From Arthrobacter sp. Y81 (lineage in GTDB: Bacteria > Actinomycetota > Actinomycetes > Actinomycetales > Micrococcaceae): a stretch of DNA of 64,000 nucleotides. Below the pieces are notes generated by a model, which was not told the origin of the DNA, did no database searches, and worked only from the letters and a program-made list of their open reading frames with translations. Below, piece by piece: positions 53,850 through 63,387 of this stretch. The stretch is taken from NCBI RefSeq assembly GCF_002929335.1, contig NZ_PJIL01000001.1:310001-374000 (forward strand). Reading direction: 5' to 3'. The translations under genes and the position numbers were made by a program. The first letter of the stretch is position 1. Each line of letters begins with the position of its first letter.

Positions 53850-54758
53850 ATGGTCAATCAGAAGTCCGAAGAAACTCGAACGCTGACTGGTTTCCATGGG
53901 GGTCTTCGGCGCGGCACGGCAGCAGCGGCGCTCGGAGCGGTACTAGTCCTTTCCGCAGGTGTTCCTGCATCCAATGCTGTGTCCCTCGTTCCGGCACCGG
54001 ACACCACAACCGACGGCGCAGGCGCCACCACCTCCGTGGAGGCGGGTGTTCCCTTGCTGGACGCCGTGGCGTCCGTGGTCCTGGGGCCGAAGCCTGAGCC
54101 TTCCGACTCGCCCGAACCCGGCACCGGCAAGCCGACGCGGCCCGGATACCGGACCCAGCCCGCCCCGTCACCCTCTCCGACGACCGAGCCGGCCTCACCC
54201 TCACCGTCACCCACCACCCCGACATCGCCTGCCCCGTCGCCGTCCGAGGGGACCCTGCCGCCGTCGGGAACTCCTTCACCGTCCCCCACGGGCGGTGCGG
54301 CAGCTCCGTCCACCGGGCCGACGCAAACGCCCGGCTCGCCCGCGCCCGCCACCGGAGCGGCTCCCGCCGCACCGTCTTCAGTGCTTCCCGGCACGGCGGC
54401 CCCGGCCGCCCCCGGAACAGGGGCAACTGCCCCCGGCACGGCCGCTGGCGCCCAGGGATCGGCCGGCGCATCACAGTTGCCAGCCGGCGGCAAGACCACC
54501 GGCCCCGCCTCGCCGGCTCCGGCGTCCGCCTGGAACACCACCAACATGTTCGGTCCGACCAACATGGCCACCCTGACGTCGGCAGGCGTCATACCGTTGT
54601 CCGGCCCCGGCTACGGGGTGTCCAGCGCGCCGGTCATGCGCTCTGCCGTGAGTGTTTCGCCCATGGGCGACGTGTCGCCGCAGGTGTGGTGGGGCGCCGG
54701 GCTCGTGGCACTGGCCTGCGCCGCGGGCGTTGCCTACGTCCGGATGCGCCGGGTCTGA
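53850..54758 (+). CDS. Secreted, wall-spanning Pro/Ser/Thr-rich protein with C-terminal membrane anchor
   Basis: I recognise no enzyme family. 302 residues from ATG 53850; starts at 53838 and 53844 are equally in frame. A signal peptide (about 20-48, GTAAAALGAVLVLSAGVPASNA) is followed by a low-complexity region of PSPSPTTP and ATGAAPAAP type repeats (about 85-215). A conserved-looking 60-residue segment then leads to a single membrane helix (VWWGAGLVALACAAGVAYV) and basic RMRRV. There is no LPxTG. Composition resembles cell-wall-spanning stalks. Placed between hemY and chdC. Confidence 0.75.
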   Translation: MVNQKSEETRTLTGFHGGLRRGTAAAALGAVLVLSAGVPASNAVSLVPAPDTTTDGAGATTSVEAGVPLLDAVASVVLGPKPEPSDSPEPGTGKPTRPGYRTQPAPSPSPTTEPASPSPSPTTPTSPAPSPSEGTLPPSGTPSPSPTGGAAAPSTGPTQTPGSPAPATGAAPAAPSSVLPGTAAPAAPGTGATAPGTAAGAQGSAGASQLPAGGKTTGPASPAPASAWNTTNMFGPTNMATLTSAGVIPLSGPGYGVSSAPVMRSAVSVSPMGDVSPQVWWGAGLVALACAAGVAYVRMRRV

Positions 54759-54764
54759 GGTTAT

Positions 54765-54788
54765 TGCCTGCCCATCACCGGGCGGGCA
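54765..54788 (+). terminator. Hairpin after the secreted protein gene
   Basis: TGCCTGCCC and GGGCGGGCA (54765-54773, 54780-54788; one G-T) around ATCACC. There is no T-run. Together with the next palindrome it may mark a transcription boundary inside the haem cluster. Confidence 0.4.
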
Positions 54789-54818
54789 CGGCGCAGTTTC
54801 GGTCGTAATGTGAAATTA

Positions 54819-54845
54819 AGCACTTCTACACGTTGTAGAAGTGCT
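54819..54845. promoter_or_regulatory. Perfect palindrome upstream of chdC
   Basis: AGCACTTCTACA-CGT-TGTAGAAGTGCT, 12-base perfect arms, 42 bases before the chdC start. No T-run follows. It could be an operator for haem- or redox-responsive control, or a stem in the chdC leader. Confidence 0.55.
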
Positions 54846-54886
54846 CGGTTTCGACTTAGCTGCAATGAAGGGGCAAACTGGTAGCT

Positions 54887-55588
54887 ATGAGCCACACATC
54901 TGCCGAATCTGTCACTAAAACCGAAGAATCAGCCGAGCAGTTCTTCACCCTCTGGACCGTGTTCAAGCGCTCCGCCGACGTCCTGCGCAGCGCCGATGCT
55001 GCCGAGGACTTTGACGCGCTGATCGCCCGCCTGGCAGAGGCCGGTGTGGTCCTCCGGGGAAGCTACGACGTCTCGGCCATGCGTGCGGATGCGGACATCA
55101 TGGTGTGGCTCCACGGTCCCAAGCCCGAGGCCCTGCAGCAGGCGGTCCGCGACATCCGCCGCAGCAAGCTCTTTGCCGGCACGGAGATCGTCTGGTCCGC
55201 CATGGGTGTGCACCGCGAAGCGGAATTCGCGAAGAACCACACGCCTGCATTCTCCCGAGGCGTGGAACCCGCCGAATGGCTCTGCGTCTACCCGTTCGTG
55301 CGCTCGTACGAGTGGTACCTGCTGCCGGACGCCGAGCGCGGCGCCATGCTTCGCGACCACGGCATGCTGGGCCGCGAATTCCCGCAGGTCATCTCGAACA
55401 CGGTGTCCTCATTCGCCCTGGGCGACTGGGAGTGGATCCTCGGCCTGGAGGCCCCCGAACTGGTGGACCTCGTAGACCTGATGCGCCACCTGCGCGCCAC
55501 CGAGGCCCGCCACCACGTCCGTGAAGAAATCCCGTTCTACACCGGCCGCCGGGTGACCGCCGCCGAGATCGCGGAGGTCCTTGCATGA
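54887..55588 (+). CDS. hemQ: Coprohaem decarboxylase (HemQ/ChdC)
   Basis: Final step of the coproporphyrin-dependent route: coprohaem III to haem b with peroxide. 233 residues, chlorite-dismutase fold. The region FVRSYEWYLLP holds the catalytic Tyr of the actinobacterial clade. MLREHG-like MLRDHGMLGREFPQVISNTVSSFALGDWEW holds the proximal-side segment. The C-terminal LRATEARHHVREEIPFYTGRR is typical. It overlaps cpfC by four bases. Confidence 0.95.
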   Translation: MSHTSAESVTKTEESAEQFFTLWTVFKRSADVLRSADAAEDFDALIARLAEAGVVLRGSYDVSAMRADADIMVWLHGPKPEALQQAVRDIRRSKLFAGTEIVWSAMGVHREAEFAKNHTPAFSRGVEPAEWLCVYPFVRSYEWYLLPDAERGAMLRDHGMLGREFPQVISNTVSSFALGDWEWILGLEAPELVDLVDLMRHLRATEARHHVREEIPFYTGRRVTAAEIAEVLA

Positions 55589-56856
55589 GTGCGCTTGAGT
55601 CCCGGGCCGCGGTGACTGCCGTCAACCCCGTCACCGAAGCCGGCCGGATGGCTCCGAAGGAGTACGACGCCGTCCTCCTCGCCTCCTTCGGCGGCCCCGA
55701 AGGCCAGGACGACGTCATCCCGTTCCTCCGCAACGTCACCCGCGGACGCGGAATTCCGGACGAACGGCTCGAAGAGGTCTCGCACCACTACCGCGCCAAC
55801 GGCGGCATCAGCCCCATCAACCAGCAGAACCGCCACCTCAAGGCGGGAATCGAAGCGGAGCTCTCAGCCCGCGGCATCGATCTCCCCGTGTTCTGGGGCA
55901 ACCGCAACTGGGATCCGTATATCCCGCAGACCCTGCAGGACGTGTACGACGCCGGCCACCGCAAGGTGCTGATGGTCACCACGAGTGCCTACTCCTGCTA
56001 CTCCAGCTGCCGCCAGTACCGCGAAGACATCGGCATGGCACTGACCGAGACCGGCCTGGACGGGAAACTGGAAGTGGACAAGGTCCGCCAGTACTTCGAC
56101 CACCCGGGCTTCGTGGAGCCCTTCGTGGACGGCACCGCCACCGGGCTTGCCGACGTCCGCGCCCAGCTGGCCGCAGCCGGCACGCCGGACGCGCCGGTCC
56201 ACATCCTGTTCGCCACACACTCCATTCCGACGCGCGACGCCGAAGCCGCCGGACGTTCCGAGGGTGAGCCGCGCCAGTTCGCTGAAGATTCGGCCTACGT
56301 TGCCCAGCATCTGGCGACCGGCGCCGAGGTCATCCGCCGGGTCGAGGAAGAATCCGGGCTGACCGCACCGTGGTCGCTTGTGTACCAGTCGCGCTCCGGT
56401 GCGCCGCACGTACCGTGGCTCGAACCGGACATCAACGACGCCATCGAGGAACTCGCCGGCCAGGGCGTCAAAGGAATCGTGATCGTCCCCCTGGGCTTCG
56501 TGAGCGACCACATGGAGGTTGTCTGGGACCTGGACACCGAAGCGCTGGAGACCTGCCGGAACTTCGGCATCGCCGCAACCCGGGTCCCCACGCCCGGCAC
56601 GCACAGTAAGTTCGTGGGCGGCATTGTGGACCTGATCTGTGAGCGCACTGCCGCGAACAACATCGCCGACCGGCCCCACGTGACCGGCCTGGGCCCCTGG
56701 TACGACGTTTGCCGTCCGGGCTGCTGCTCCAACTTCCGGGGCGAGAAGCCCACCATCGCGGGAGCCGACACCACCGTGGGCACCGGCCACGACGATTACG
56801 CCTCGGACTCGCCGGCCCGCCCGGCTGCACCGGCGGCGGGACAGGAAGCCCTGTGA
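55585..56856 (+). CDS. hemH: Coproporphyrin ferrochelatase
   Basis: Inserts Fe2+ into coproporphyrin III (CpfC). 423 residues. Start of the fold is YDAVLLASFGGPEGQDDVIPFL. The metal-site His is in LFATHSIP (about 215) and the Glu in VVPLGFVSDHMEVVWDLD (about 300). Four Cys in the DVCRPGCCSNF region near the C-terminus plus an upstream Cys fit the [2Fe-2S] seen in actinobacterial enzymes. Overlaps at both ends couple it to chdC and hemC. Confidence 0.95.
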   Translation: MSALESRAAVTAVNPVTEAGRMAPKEYDAVLLASFGGPEGQDDVIPFLRNVTRGRGIPDERLEEVSHHYRANGGISPINQQNRHLKAGIEAELSARGIDLPVFWGNRNWDPYIPQTLQDVYDAGHRKVLMVTTSAYSCYSSCRQYREDIGMALTETGLDGKLEVDKVRQYFDHPGFVEPFVDGTATGLADVRAQLAAAGTPDAPVHILFATHSIPTRDAEAAGRSEGEPRQFAEDSAYVAQHLATGAEVIRRVEEESGLTAPWSLVYQSRSGAPHVPWLEPDINDAIEELAGQGVKGIVIVPLGFVSDHMEVVWDLDTEALETCRNFGIAATRVPTPGTHSKFVGGIVDLICERTAANNIADRPHVTGLGPWYDVCRPGCCSNFRGEKPTIAGADTTVGTGHDDYASDSPARPAAPAAGQEAL

Positions 56857-57851
56857 CCGTCCGTATCGGGACGCGTGCCAGCAAGCTGGCGCTCACCCAG
56901 ACCCAGCAGACAGCGGACCAACTGGCCGCAATCGGCGGCTTCCCGGTGGAACTGGTCCACATCAGGACCGACGGCGACGTCCTGACAGGCTCGCTGTCGC
57001 AGATGGGCGGCACGGGCGTGTTCGTAGCGGCGTTGCGCGATGCCCTCCTGCGTGACCAGTGCGACGTTGCCGTGCACTCGCTGAAGGACCTGCCCACCGG
57101 AGCCGCGCCGGGACTGACCCTGGCTGCGACGCCGAAGCGCGTTGACGTCCGGGACGTGCTCTGCGCGCGCGACGGCTTCAAGCTCGCCGACCTCCCGCAG
57201 GGCGCCCGGGTGGGAACCGGCTCCCCGCGCCGTGCAGCGCAGCTTCGGGCTGCCCGCCCGGACCTGGACATCGTGGATATCCGCGGCAACGTGGACACCC
57301 GCCTCGGCCGCGTTCCCGGCCTGCCGGGCAACGCCACCGACGCAGTGGTGGCAGGAAAATCCTGCGACCTCGACGCCGTCGTTCTGGCGGCCGCCGGACT
57401 CGAACGCATCAGCCGGCTGGACGCCGTCAGCGAATACCTCGAAACAGACGTGATGCTTCCGGCCGCCGGCCAGGGGTCGCTCGCCATCGAGTGCCGGACC
57501 GCTGATGCTCCGCGGAAGACCGGATCCACCGAGGGTTCCCAGGGGCCGCTGGCCCAGGCCCTCGCGGCCCTGGATGACACGGACACCCGGCTGGCGGTAA
57601 CAGCCGAGCGTGCGCTGCTGGCACGGCTCGAGGCCGGCTGCGCCGCCCCGGTGGGAGCCTACGCCTTCCGCAAGGGAAGCATGCTCTACCTGGAGGCCGT
57701 GGTCTGCGCCGTTGACGGCAAGGCCTCGGTCCGCGACAAACGGGCCACGGACGGCCTCACCGAGGTGGGCGCCACGCTTCTGGGCATCGAGTTGGCCGAG
57801 GTGCTGCTGGCGGCCGGAGCCGCCGACATCGCGGACCTTGCCGCGTCCTGA
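56853..57851 (+). CDS. hemC: Porphobilinogen deaminase (hydroxymethylbilane synthase)
   Basis: Polymerises four porphobilinogens to hydroxymethylbilane. 332 residues. VRIGTRASKLALTQTQQ at the N-terminus, AVHSLKDLPTG (about 80) with the catalytic Asp, GTGSPRRAAQLRA. The dipyrromethane-attaching Cys is in LEAGCAAPVGAYA (about 268). GTG 56853 overlaps the hemH stop (GTGA). A Pro/Ser insertion (RKTGSTEGSQGP) near 230 is not typical. Confidence 0.96.
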   Translation: MTVRIGTRASKLALTQTQQTADQLAAIGGFPVELVHIRTDGDVLTGSLSQMGGTGVFVAALRDALLRDQCDVAVHSLKDLPTGAAPGLTLAATPKRVDVRDVLCARDGFKLADLPQGARVGTGSPRRAAQLRAARPDLDIVDIRGNVDTRLGRVPGLPGNATDAVVAGKSCDLDAVVLAAAGLERISRLDAVSEYLETDVMLPAAGQGSLAIECRTADAPRKTGSTEGSQGPLAQALAALDDTDTRLAVTAERALLARLEAGCAAPVGAYAFRKGSMLYLEAVVCAVDGKASVRDKRATDGLTEVGATLLGIELAEVLLAAGAADIADLAAS

Positions 57852-57869
57852 ACCGGCGGACCCCGGCAC

Positions 57870-58799
57870 ATGATGGGACGGCGCATCGCCCGCCGCACGG
57901 AGGGCCAGCCAGGCCTGCGGGTGCTCGAGGGCGCCCGCGTCCTGGTCACGCGGAGCCCGGACCGGGCCGCGTCCCTGGTCGCCGCCCTGCGGGAAACCGG
58001 CGCCGAACCGCTGCTGCTTCCGCTCATCGACTTCGAACGCGCCCGCGACCAGCATTCCCTGGAAGTCGCCTTTGACGCCCTCGGCGCGGGCGCGTACAGC
58101 TGGCTCGTCATCAGCAGCGTCACCACCGTCCAGGCACTCGAAGAACTTGCCCGGGACCGGGGCGTCACACTGAGCCAGTGGCTGCCCGGAACGGTCCGGG
58201 TCGCCACGATCGGTCCTGCCACGCGCCATGAACTGGAAGCACGGGGAATCCCCGTCGACCTGGCCCCGGCCAGGCTCCAATCCGGTGCAGGCCTCCTCGA
58301 CATCTGGCCGCAGGGCCACGGCAGCGTGTTCCTGCCGCAGGCGGACATCGCGGACGGCAGGCTGGCCGAAGGGCTGGAGTCACTGGGTGCCAGTGTTCAG
58401 GCCGTCACCGCGTACCACACCGTGGACTATCCGGCGGATCCGGCCCGCAGCTTCAGTCCGGACGGCGGCGCTGCCGTTGTGCCGCCGCGGGCTGAGGTGC
58501 TTACCCCGTCCGAAGCGAAAGCCGAGCTTGCCGCCGGGCGGCTCCACGCCGTCGTCGCCGCTTCACCCAGCGCCGCGCAGCGCATCCATGGGGGCCTCTC
58601 GCCGCTGGGCGACTGCCGGTTCGTGGCGATCGGGCGTTCAACGGCGGCGGAGGCGGAGCGGCTGGGACTGCCGGTTGCCGCCGTCGCCGAGCAACCCACC
58701 ACGTCCGGCCTGGTGTCCGCCGTCATCGAGGCGCTGGCTCCAGGACACTCCGCATCAACACCGCCCGCCCCCGAGAACTACGTGAAGGACAGACCATGA
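57870..58799 (+). CDS. hemD: Uroporphyrinogen-III synthase
   Basis: Cyclises hydroxymethylbilane with ring D inversion. 309 residues, two-domain HemD fold. [38 protein letters not shown] begins the fold. [45 protein letters not shown] and [16 protein letters not shown] are the usual weakly conserved blocks. ATG 57870 or 57873. It overlaps hemB by ATGA. Confidence 0.9.
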   Translation: MMGRRIARRTEGQPGLRVLEGARVLVTRSPDRAASLVAALRETGAEPLLLPLIDFERARDQHSLEVAFDALGAGAYSWLVISSVTTVQALEELARDRGVTLSQWLPGTVRVATIGPATRHELEARGIPVDLAPARLQSGAGLLDIWPQGHGSVFLPQADIADGRLAEGLESLGASVQAVTAYHTVDYPADPARSFSPDGGAAVVPPRAEVLTPSEAKAELAAGRLHAVVAASPSAAQRIHGGLSPLGDCRFVAIGRSTAAEAERLGLPVAAVAEQPTTSGLVSAVIEALAPGHSASTPPAPENYVKDRP

Positions 58800-59776
58800 G
58801 CTTCCCGACCCACCGCCCCCGCCGGCTCCGCACCACCCCGGCCATGCGCCGGATGACGGCCGAACACCGGCTGGCGGCTCCGGAGCTGATCCTTCCCGCC
58901 TTCATCCGCGAGGGGCTCACGGAACCCAATCCGATCGCTTCCATGCCCGGCGTGGTGCAGCACACCACTGATTCCCTCAAACGGGCGGCGGCGGAGGCCG
59001 TGGAGCTGGGCGTCGGCGGCATCATGCTCTTCGGCATTCCGGCCGAACGCGATGCACGCGGCACCGCTTCCCTGGACCCCGACGGTGTGCTCAACAAGGC
59101 CATCCGGGACGTCCGCGCCGAAGTGGGCGACGAACTCGTGGTCATGAGTGATGTCTGCCTGGACGAATTCACCGACCACGGGCACTGCGGCGTACTCGAC
59201 GCCGACGGCTACGTGGACAACGACGCAACGCTGGAAATCTACGCCGCGATGGCCGTGGCACAGGCGGACGCGGGCGCGCACATGCTTGGACCGTCCGGCA
59301 TGATGGACGGCCAGATCGGCGTGATCCGGCAGGCGCTGGAAGACGCGGGGCACACCAACACGGCCGTGGTGGCCTACGCCGCCAAATACGCGTCAGCGTT
59401 CTATGGCCCGTTCCGGGAAGCCGTGGATTCGCAGCTCAAGGGAGACCGCCGCACCTACCAGATGGACGCTGCCAACCGCCGCGAAGCCATCCTCGAGGTG
59501 GAGCTGGACCTGGCCGAAGGCGCGGACCTGGTGATGGTCAAACCCGCCATGAGCTACCTCGACATCCTCGCCGACGTCGCGGCTATGAGCACCGTTCCGG
59601 TTGCTGCCTACCAGATCTCGGGGGAGTACTCCATGATCGAAGCGGCTGCCGCCAACGGCTGGATCGACCGCCGCGCCGCCATCACCGAATCGGTCCTGGG
59701 CATCAAGCGCGCCGGCGCCAACATGGTGCTGACCTACTGGGCGTCCGAGCTTGCCGGCTGGCTGAAGGAGTCATGA
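58796..59776 (+). CDS. hemB: Porphobilinogen synthase (delta-aminolevulinate dehydratase)
   Basis: Condenses two 5-aminolevulinate molecules. 326 residues. Schiff-base lysines are in [17 protein letters not shown] (about 200) and [12 protein letters not shown] (about 252). The metal site reads Cys121-Leu-Asp123...Cys131: the middle Cys of the animal zinc triad is Asp, a pattern pointing to altered metal use (Mg2+ or mixed). This is the common actinobacterial version as far as I recall. Overlaps at both ends. Confidence 0.96.
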   Translation: MSFPTHRPRRLRTTPAMRRMTAEHRLAAPELILPAFIREGLTEPNPIASMPGVVQHTTDSLKRAAAEAVELGVGGIMLFGIPAERDARGTASLDPDGVLNKAIRDVRAEVGDELVVMSDVCLDEFTDHGHCGVLDADGYVDNDATLEIYAAMAVAQADAGAHMLGPSGMMDGQIGVIRQALEDAGHTNTAVVAYAAKYASAFYGPFREAVDSQLKGDRRTYQMDAANRREAILEVELDLAEGADLVMVKPAMSYLDILADVAAMSTVPVAAYQISGEYSMIEAAAANGWIDRRAAITESVLGIKRAGANMVLTYWASELAGWLKES

Positions 59777-60933
59777 TGGGCAAGGCGTCCCTCCCGGGAA
59801 CCGGGAGTTCGGCAGCCCCAGCGGCCGCAGCCGACACCGCCGCCGTGGCCACCCCGGGCGCCAGCCCCACAGCGCCCGTCGGGCCGAGGAGGGTTCTGCT
59901 GGGCCTGAACACCTTCGGCGACGTCGGCGTATACCCGGACGGGCACCCCGTGCCGCATGCGCAGGTGCTGCGGCAGCTGCTGGAGCAGGCAGAGCTGGCG
60001 GACGACGTCGGACTCCACGCCTTTGGCGTCGGGGAGCACCACCGCCGGGACTTCGCCGTCTCGGCCCCCGAGGTGTTCCTGGCCGCCGCCGCGGCCAGGA
60101 CCAAGCACATCAGGCTCGGATCCGCCGTGACCGTGCTCAGCTCCGATGACCCCGTCCGCGTCTTCCAGCGCTTCTCCACCGTTGATGCCATATCTGAAGG
60201 CCGCGCCGAAGTCATGCTGGGGCGCGGCTCCTTCATTGAATCCTTCCCGCTGTTCGGCCTGGACCTGGCGGACTACGAGGTCCTGTTCGAGGAAAAACTG
60301 GAACTCTTCGACAAGGTCCGCACCCAGAAGCCGGTCCATTGGGAGGGGCGGACCCGCCCGCCCATCAGCGGGCTGAGCGTCTATCCGCCGCTGGAGCACC
60401 ACCTGCTGCCGGCCTGGATCGGAGTCGGCGGCACCCCGGAATCCGTGCTCCGGTGCGCCGAGTACGGCTACCCGATCATCTTCGCCATCATCGGCGGCCA
60501 GCCCCGATCCTTCACGCCGCTCGTCAACCTGTACCGCGAGGCGATGGCGAAGTACGGCCATCCGATGCAGCAGATCGCCACGCATTCGCCGGGCCACATC
60601 GCCGACACGGACGAGGCCGCCCGCGAGGAGCTCTTCCCGCACTGGCTGGCGCAGCGCAACCGGATCGGAGCCGAGCGCGGCTGGGGTCCGGCCAGCAGGG
60701 CGGAGTTCGATGCCATGTGCGGACCGGAAGGTGCCCTCTATGTGGGGTCGCCCGAGACCGTGGCGCAGAAGATCGTCCTGCTGAAACGCAACCTGGGCGT
60801 CGACCGCTTCGACCTCAAATACGGCAACGGCACGCTTCCGCACGCCGCCATGATGCGCTGCATCGAACTCTTCGGCACCGTGGTGGCACCCCGGGTGGCA
60901 GAACTCCTGTCCGGGCACGATCCCGCAAACTGA
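59773..60933 (+). CDS. LLM-class flavin-dependent oxidoreductase
   Basis: Luciferase-like TIM-barrel enzyme using FMN or F420. 386 residues. Ala/Pro-rich N-terminal 35 residues. Then [41 protein letters not shown] is the family start. [41 protein letters not shown] is the phosphate-binding core. The gene overlaps hemB by ATGA and precedes hemL by 13 bases, so it is embedded in the haem operon. Its substrate is unknown. A role in tetrapyrrole chemistry or oxidative damage is only a guess. Confidence 0.88.
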   Translation: MMGKASLPGTGSSAAPAAAADTAAVATPGASPTAPVGPRRVLLGLNTFGDVGVYPDGHPVPHAQVLRQLLEQAELADDVGLHAFGVGEHHRRDFAVSAPEVFLAAAAARTKHIRLGSAVTVLSSDDPVRVFQRFSTVDAISEGRAEVMLGRGSFIESFPLFGLDLADYEVLFEEKLELFDKVRTQKPVHWEGRTRPPISGLSVYPPLEHHLLPAWIGVGGTPESVLRCAEYGYPIIFAIIGGQPRSFTPLVNLYREAMAKYGHPMQQIATHSPGHIADTDEAAREELFPHWLAQRNRIGAERGWGPASRAEFDAMCGPEGALYVGSPETVAQKIVLLKRNLGVDRFDLKYGNGTLPHAAMMRCIELFGTVVAPRVAELLSGHDPAN

Positions 60934-60946
60934 AAGAATAGGAACC

Positions 60947-62290
60947 ATGACTTCCAGCTCTCCTCGCAATGAGGAACTCTTCGACCGTGCACGTCAGCTC
61001 ATGCCGGGCGGCGTCAACTCACCCGTCCGGGCCTTTGGCTCCGTGGGCGGGACCCCGCGGTTCATGGTGTCCGCCAAGGGCCCGTACCTGACGGATGCCG
61101 ACGGCGCCGAGTATGTGGACCTGGTGTGCTCCTGGGGTCCCGCGCTGTTGGGCCACGCCCACCCGGCTGTGCTCGAAGCAGTCCACGCCGCCGTGGACCG
61201 CGGACTCTCCTTCGGCGCATCGACGCCGGACGAAGCCAACCTGGCCGCGATCGTCAAGGAACGCGTGCCTGCCGCCGAACGCGTCCGGATGGTGTCCACG
61301 GGCACCGAAGCCACCATGACCGCCATCCGCCTGGCCCGCGGCTTCACCGGACGAGACCTGGTCATCAAGTTTGCCGGCTGCTACCACGGCCACCTCGACG
61401 GACTCCTGGCCGCGGCCGGGTCAGGCGTGGCCACCCTGGCCCTGCCCGGCTCCGCCGGAGTCACCGCGGCCACCGCCGCCGAAACCCTGGTGCTGCCCTA
61501 CAACGACCTCGCCGCCGTGGAAGCCGCGTTCGCCGCGCACGGCAGCAACATCGCCGCCGTCATTACGGAGGCGGCCCCGGCCAACATGGGTGTGGTCACG
61601 CCCGGCGAGGGGTTCAACGCCGGCCTTTCGCGGATCACCCGCGAACACGGCGCCCTGCTCATCGTGGACGAAGTCCTCACGGGCTTCCGCACCGGCTACT
61701 CGGGCTACTGGGGCCTCACCGGCGGCGCGGCAGACGCCGCCGAGCCGTGGACGCCGGACCTGCTGACTTTCGGCAAGGTGATCGGCGGCGGCATGCCGAC
61801 GGCGGCCCTCGGCGGCCGGGCCGACATCATGGACTACCTGGCGCCGCTGGGCCCTGTTTACCAGGCGGGGACGCTGTCCGGAAACCCTGTGGCCATGGCT
61901 GCCGGCGTCGCCACCCTGACCCATGCCACTCCCGAGGTGTACTCGTTCATCGACGCCCGCTCGCTGGAGTTGTCGGCTGCGCTGTCCTCGGCGCTGGACG
62001 CAGCCGGCGTGGACCACTCCATCCAGCGGGCAGGCAACCTGTTCTCGGTGGCCTTCGGCACCTCGGCCCGCGGCGTCCACAATTATGAGGATGCCCAGGG
62101 CCAGGAAGTGTTCCGTTATGCGCCGTTCTTCCACTCCATGCTGGACTCCGGCGTCTACCTGCCGCCGTCGGTCTTTGAAGCCTGGTTCCTCTCGGCAGCA
62201 CACGACGACGCCGCCATGAACCGGATCTTCGACGCGCTCCCGGCCGCCGCCAAGGCCGCCGCTACGGCAGCCGTGCCCGCCGCCCGCTAA
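60947..62290 (+). CDS. hemL: Glutamate-1-semialdehyde 2,1-aminomutase
   Basis: PLP enzyme that makes 5-aminolevulinate, the product used by HemB. 447 residues. [22 protein letters not shown] is the family N-terminus. [19 protein letters not shown] gives the gating region. [10 protein letters not shown] and [12 protein letters not shown] precede the PLP lysine in [17 protein letters not shown] (about 280). The C-terminus is [15 protein letters not shown]. It closes the haem cluster and is followed by a terminator. Confidence 0.96.
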   Translation: MTSSSPRNEELFDRARQLMPGGVNSPVRAFGSVGGTPRFMVSAKGPYLTDADGAEYVDLVCSWGPALLGHAHPAVLEAVHAAVDRGLSFGASTPDEANLAAIVKERVPAAERVRMVSTGTEATMTAIRLARGFTGRDLVIKFAGCYHGHLDGLLAAAGSGVATLALPGSAGVTAATAAETLVLPYNDLAAVEAAFAAHGSNIAAVITEAAPANMGVVTPGEGFNAGLSRITREHGALLIVDEVLTGFRTGYSGYWGLTGGAADAAEPWTPDLLTFGKVIGGGMPTAALGGRADIMDYLAPLGPVYQAGTLSGNPVAMAAGVATLTHATPEVYSFIDARSLELSAALSSALDAAGVDHSIQRAGNLFSVAFGTSARGVHNYEDAQGQEVFRYAPFFHSMLDSGVYLPPSVFEAWFLSAAHDDAAMNRIFDALPAAAKAAATAAVPAAR

Positions 62291-62321
62291 AGCGCGCGCA
62301 GCCGTACGACGGCACTGCTGC

Positions 62322-62367
62322 TTAAACACTGATGGCACCCGCAGCGGCGGGTGCCATCAGTGTTTAA
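62322..62367. terminator. Bidirectional terminator between hemL and metQ
   Basis: Perfect 21-base arms 62322-62342 and 62347-62367 around AGCG, ending in TTTAA/TTAAA on both strands. Confidence 0.85.
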
Positions 62368-62400
62368 GGCGGGTCTGTTCACGCCCGGGGTGTAGCTGGC

Positions 62401-63243
62401 TTAGAAGGCCACCGTCACGTCACCGTTCGGCCATTCCTTTTCGATGAAGGCCTTGACCTCGGGGGAGTGCAGGAGTTCGTCGAGCTTCTTGATCCGGACG
62501 TCATCCTTGGAATCCTCGCGCCAGGCAAGGAAGTTCGCGTACGGGTTGTCTTCCACGGACTCCACAGCGAGGGCGTCCTTAGTGCTCAGGCCTGCCTTGA
62601 GGATGAAGTTGCCGTTGATCAGTGCAAGGTCCACCGAGGGGTCCTTGAGGTCGTTGATCAGCAGTTCGGGCTGGTTTTCGGAGAACTTGAGCTTCTTGGG
62701 GTTCTGCTCGTCGGTGAGGGTCAGCACGGAGGAATCTTCCTTGATGTCCTTCACGAGCCCGGCCACCTGGAGGACCTTGAGCGCCCGGACCTGATTGGAC
62801 GGGTCGTTCGTGATGGCAACCTTGGCGCCGTCCTGAACGTCCTTGATGTCCTTGACCTTCTCGGAAAACGCCGCGTACGGCTCGATGTGGACGCCTTCGC
62901 CGTGGCCGAACTTGTAGCCCTTGGTCTTCACCTGGTCTTCGTACCAGGGAAGGTGCTGGTAGTAGTTCGTGTCCAGCGAGCCGTCGCTCAGTGCGGTGTT
63001 CGGCGTCTGGTAGTCCTCGATCTCCTTGATGTCCAGCTTCAGGCCGGCCTTCGGGGCGAGGTCCTGATTGATGAACTCCAGGATCTTTGCCTGCGGCACC
63101 GGGCTGGCACCGACGGACAGCGTCACGGGATTGGCAGGGTCAAGGGTCTTGACGTCGGCGCTGGGGCTGGACGAACCTCCGCAGGCCGTCAGTGCCAGTG
63201 CGGCGGCAATACCGGTGGCCAGAAGGGAGAGTGATTTACGCAT
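62401..63243 (-). CDS. metQ: Methionine-binding lipoprotein MetQ
   Basis: Receptor of a D/L-methionine importer. 280 residues. Signal MRKSLSLLATGIAAALALTAC, lipidated Cys about 21. The NLPA-family fold follows: VSVGASPVPQAKILEFINQDLAPKAGL, LDTNYYQHLPWYEDQ, KVAITNDPSNQVRALKVLQVAGLV, VDLALINGNFILKAGL. ATG 63243 follows AAGGAA. The permease gene metI lies upstream on the same strand; metN should lie beyond the window. Confidence 0.93.
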   Translation of the reverse strand: MRKSLSLLATGIAAALALTACGGSSSPSADVKTLDPANPVTLSVGASPVPQAKILEFINQDLAPKAGLKLDIKEIEDYQTPNTALSDGSLDTNYYQHLPWYEDQVKTKGYKFGHGEGVHIEPYAAFSEKVKDIKDVQDGAKVAITNDPSNQVRALKVLQVAGLVKDIKEDSSVLTLTDEQNPKKLKFSENQPELLINDLKDPSVDLALINGNFILKAGLSTKDALAVESVEDNPYANFLAWREDSKDDVRIKKLDELLHSPEVKAFIEKEWPNGDVTVAF

Positions 63244-63275
63244 CTGATGCGTTCCTTTCGAATTGCTGGGAGTTC

Positions 63276-63370
63276 GACGGCGGGCTTGCGCCCGGCGCCG
63301 TCTCCGGCATAGATGCAGCCGGCGGCTACCTGCTGCGGTGAAGATTGCCGTGGGCCGTTGGATGACGGCC
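63276..63370 (-). promoter_or_regulatory. Hairpins between metI and metQ
   Basis: Inverted repeat with outer GACGGCG/CGCCGTC (63276-63302) and a second one, GGCCGT/ACGGCC (63353-63358 and 63365-63370), lie in the 144-base gap. There is no T-run. They may stabilise or balance the two cistrons. Confidence 0.35.
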
Positions 63371-63387
63371 TCTCGGTGGCGGTTGGC

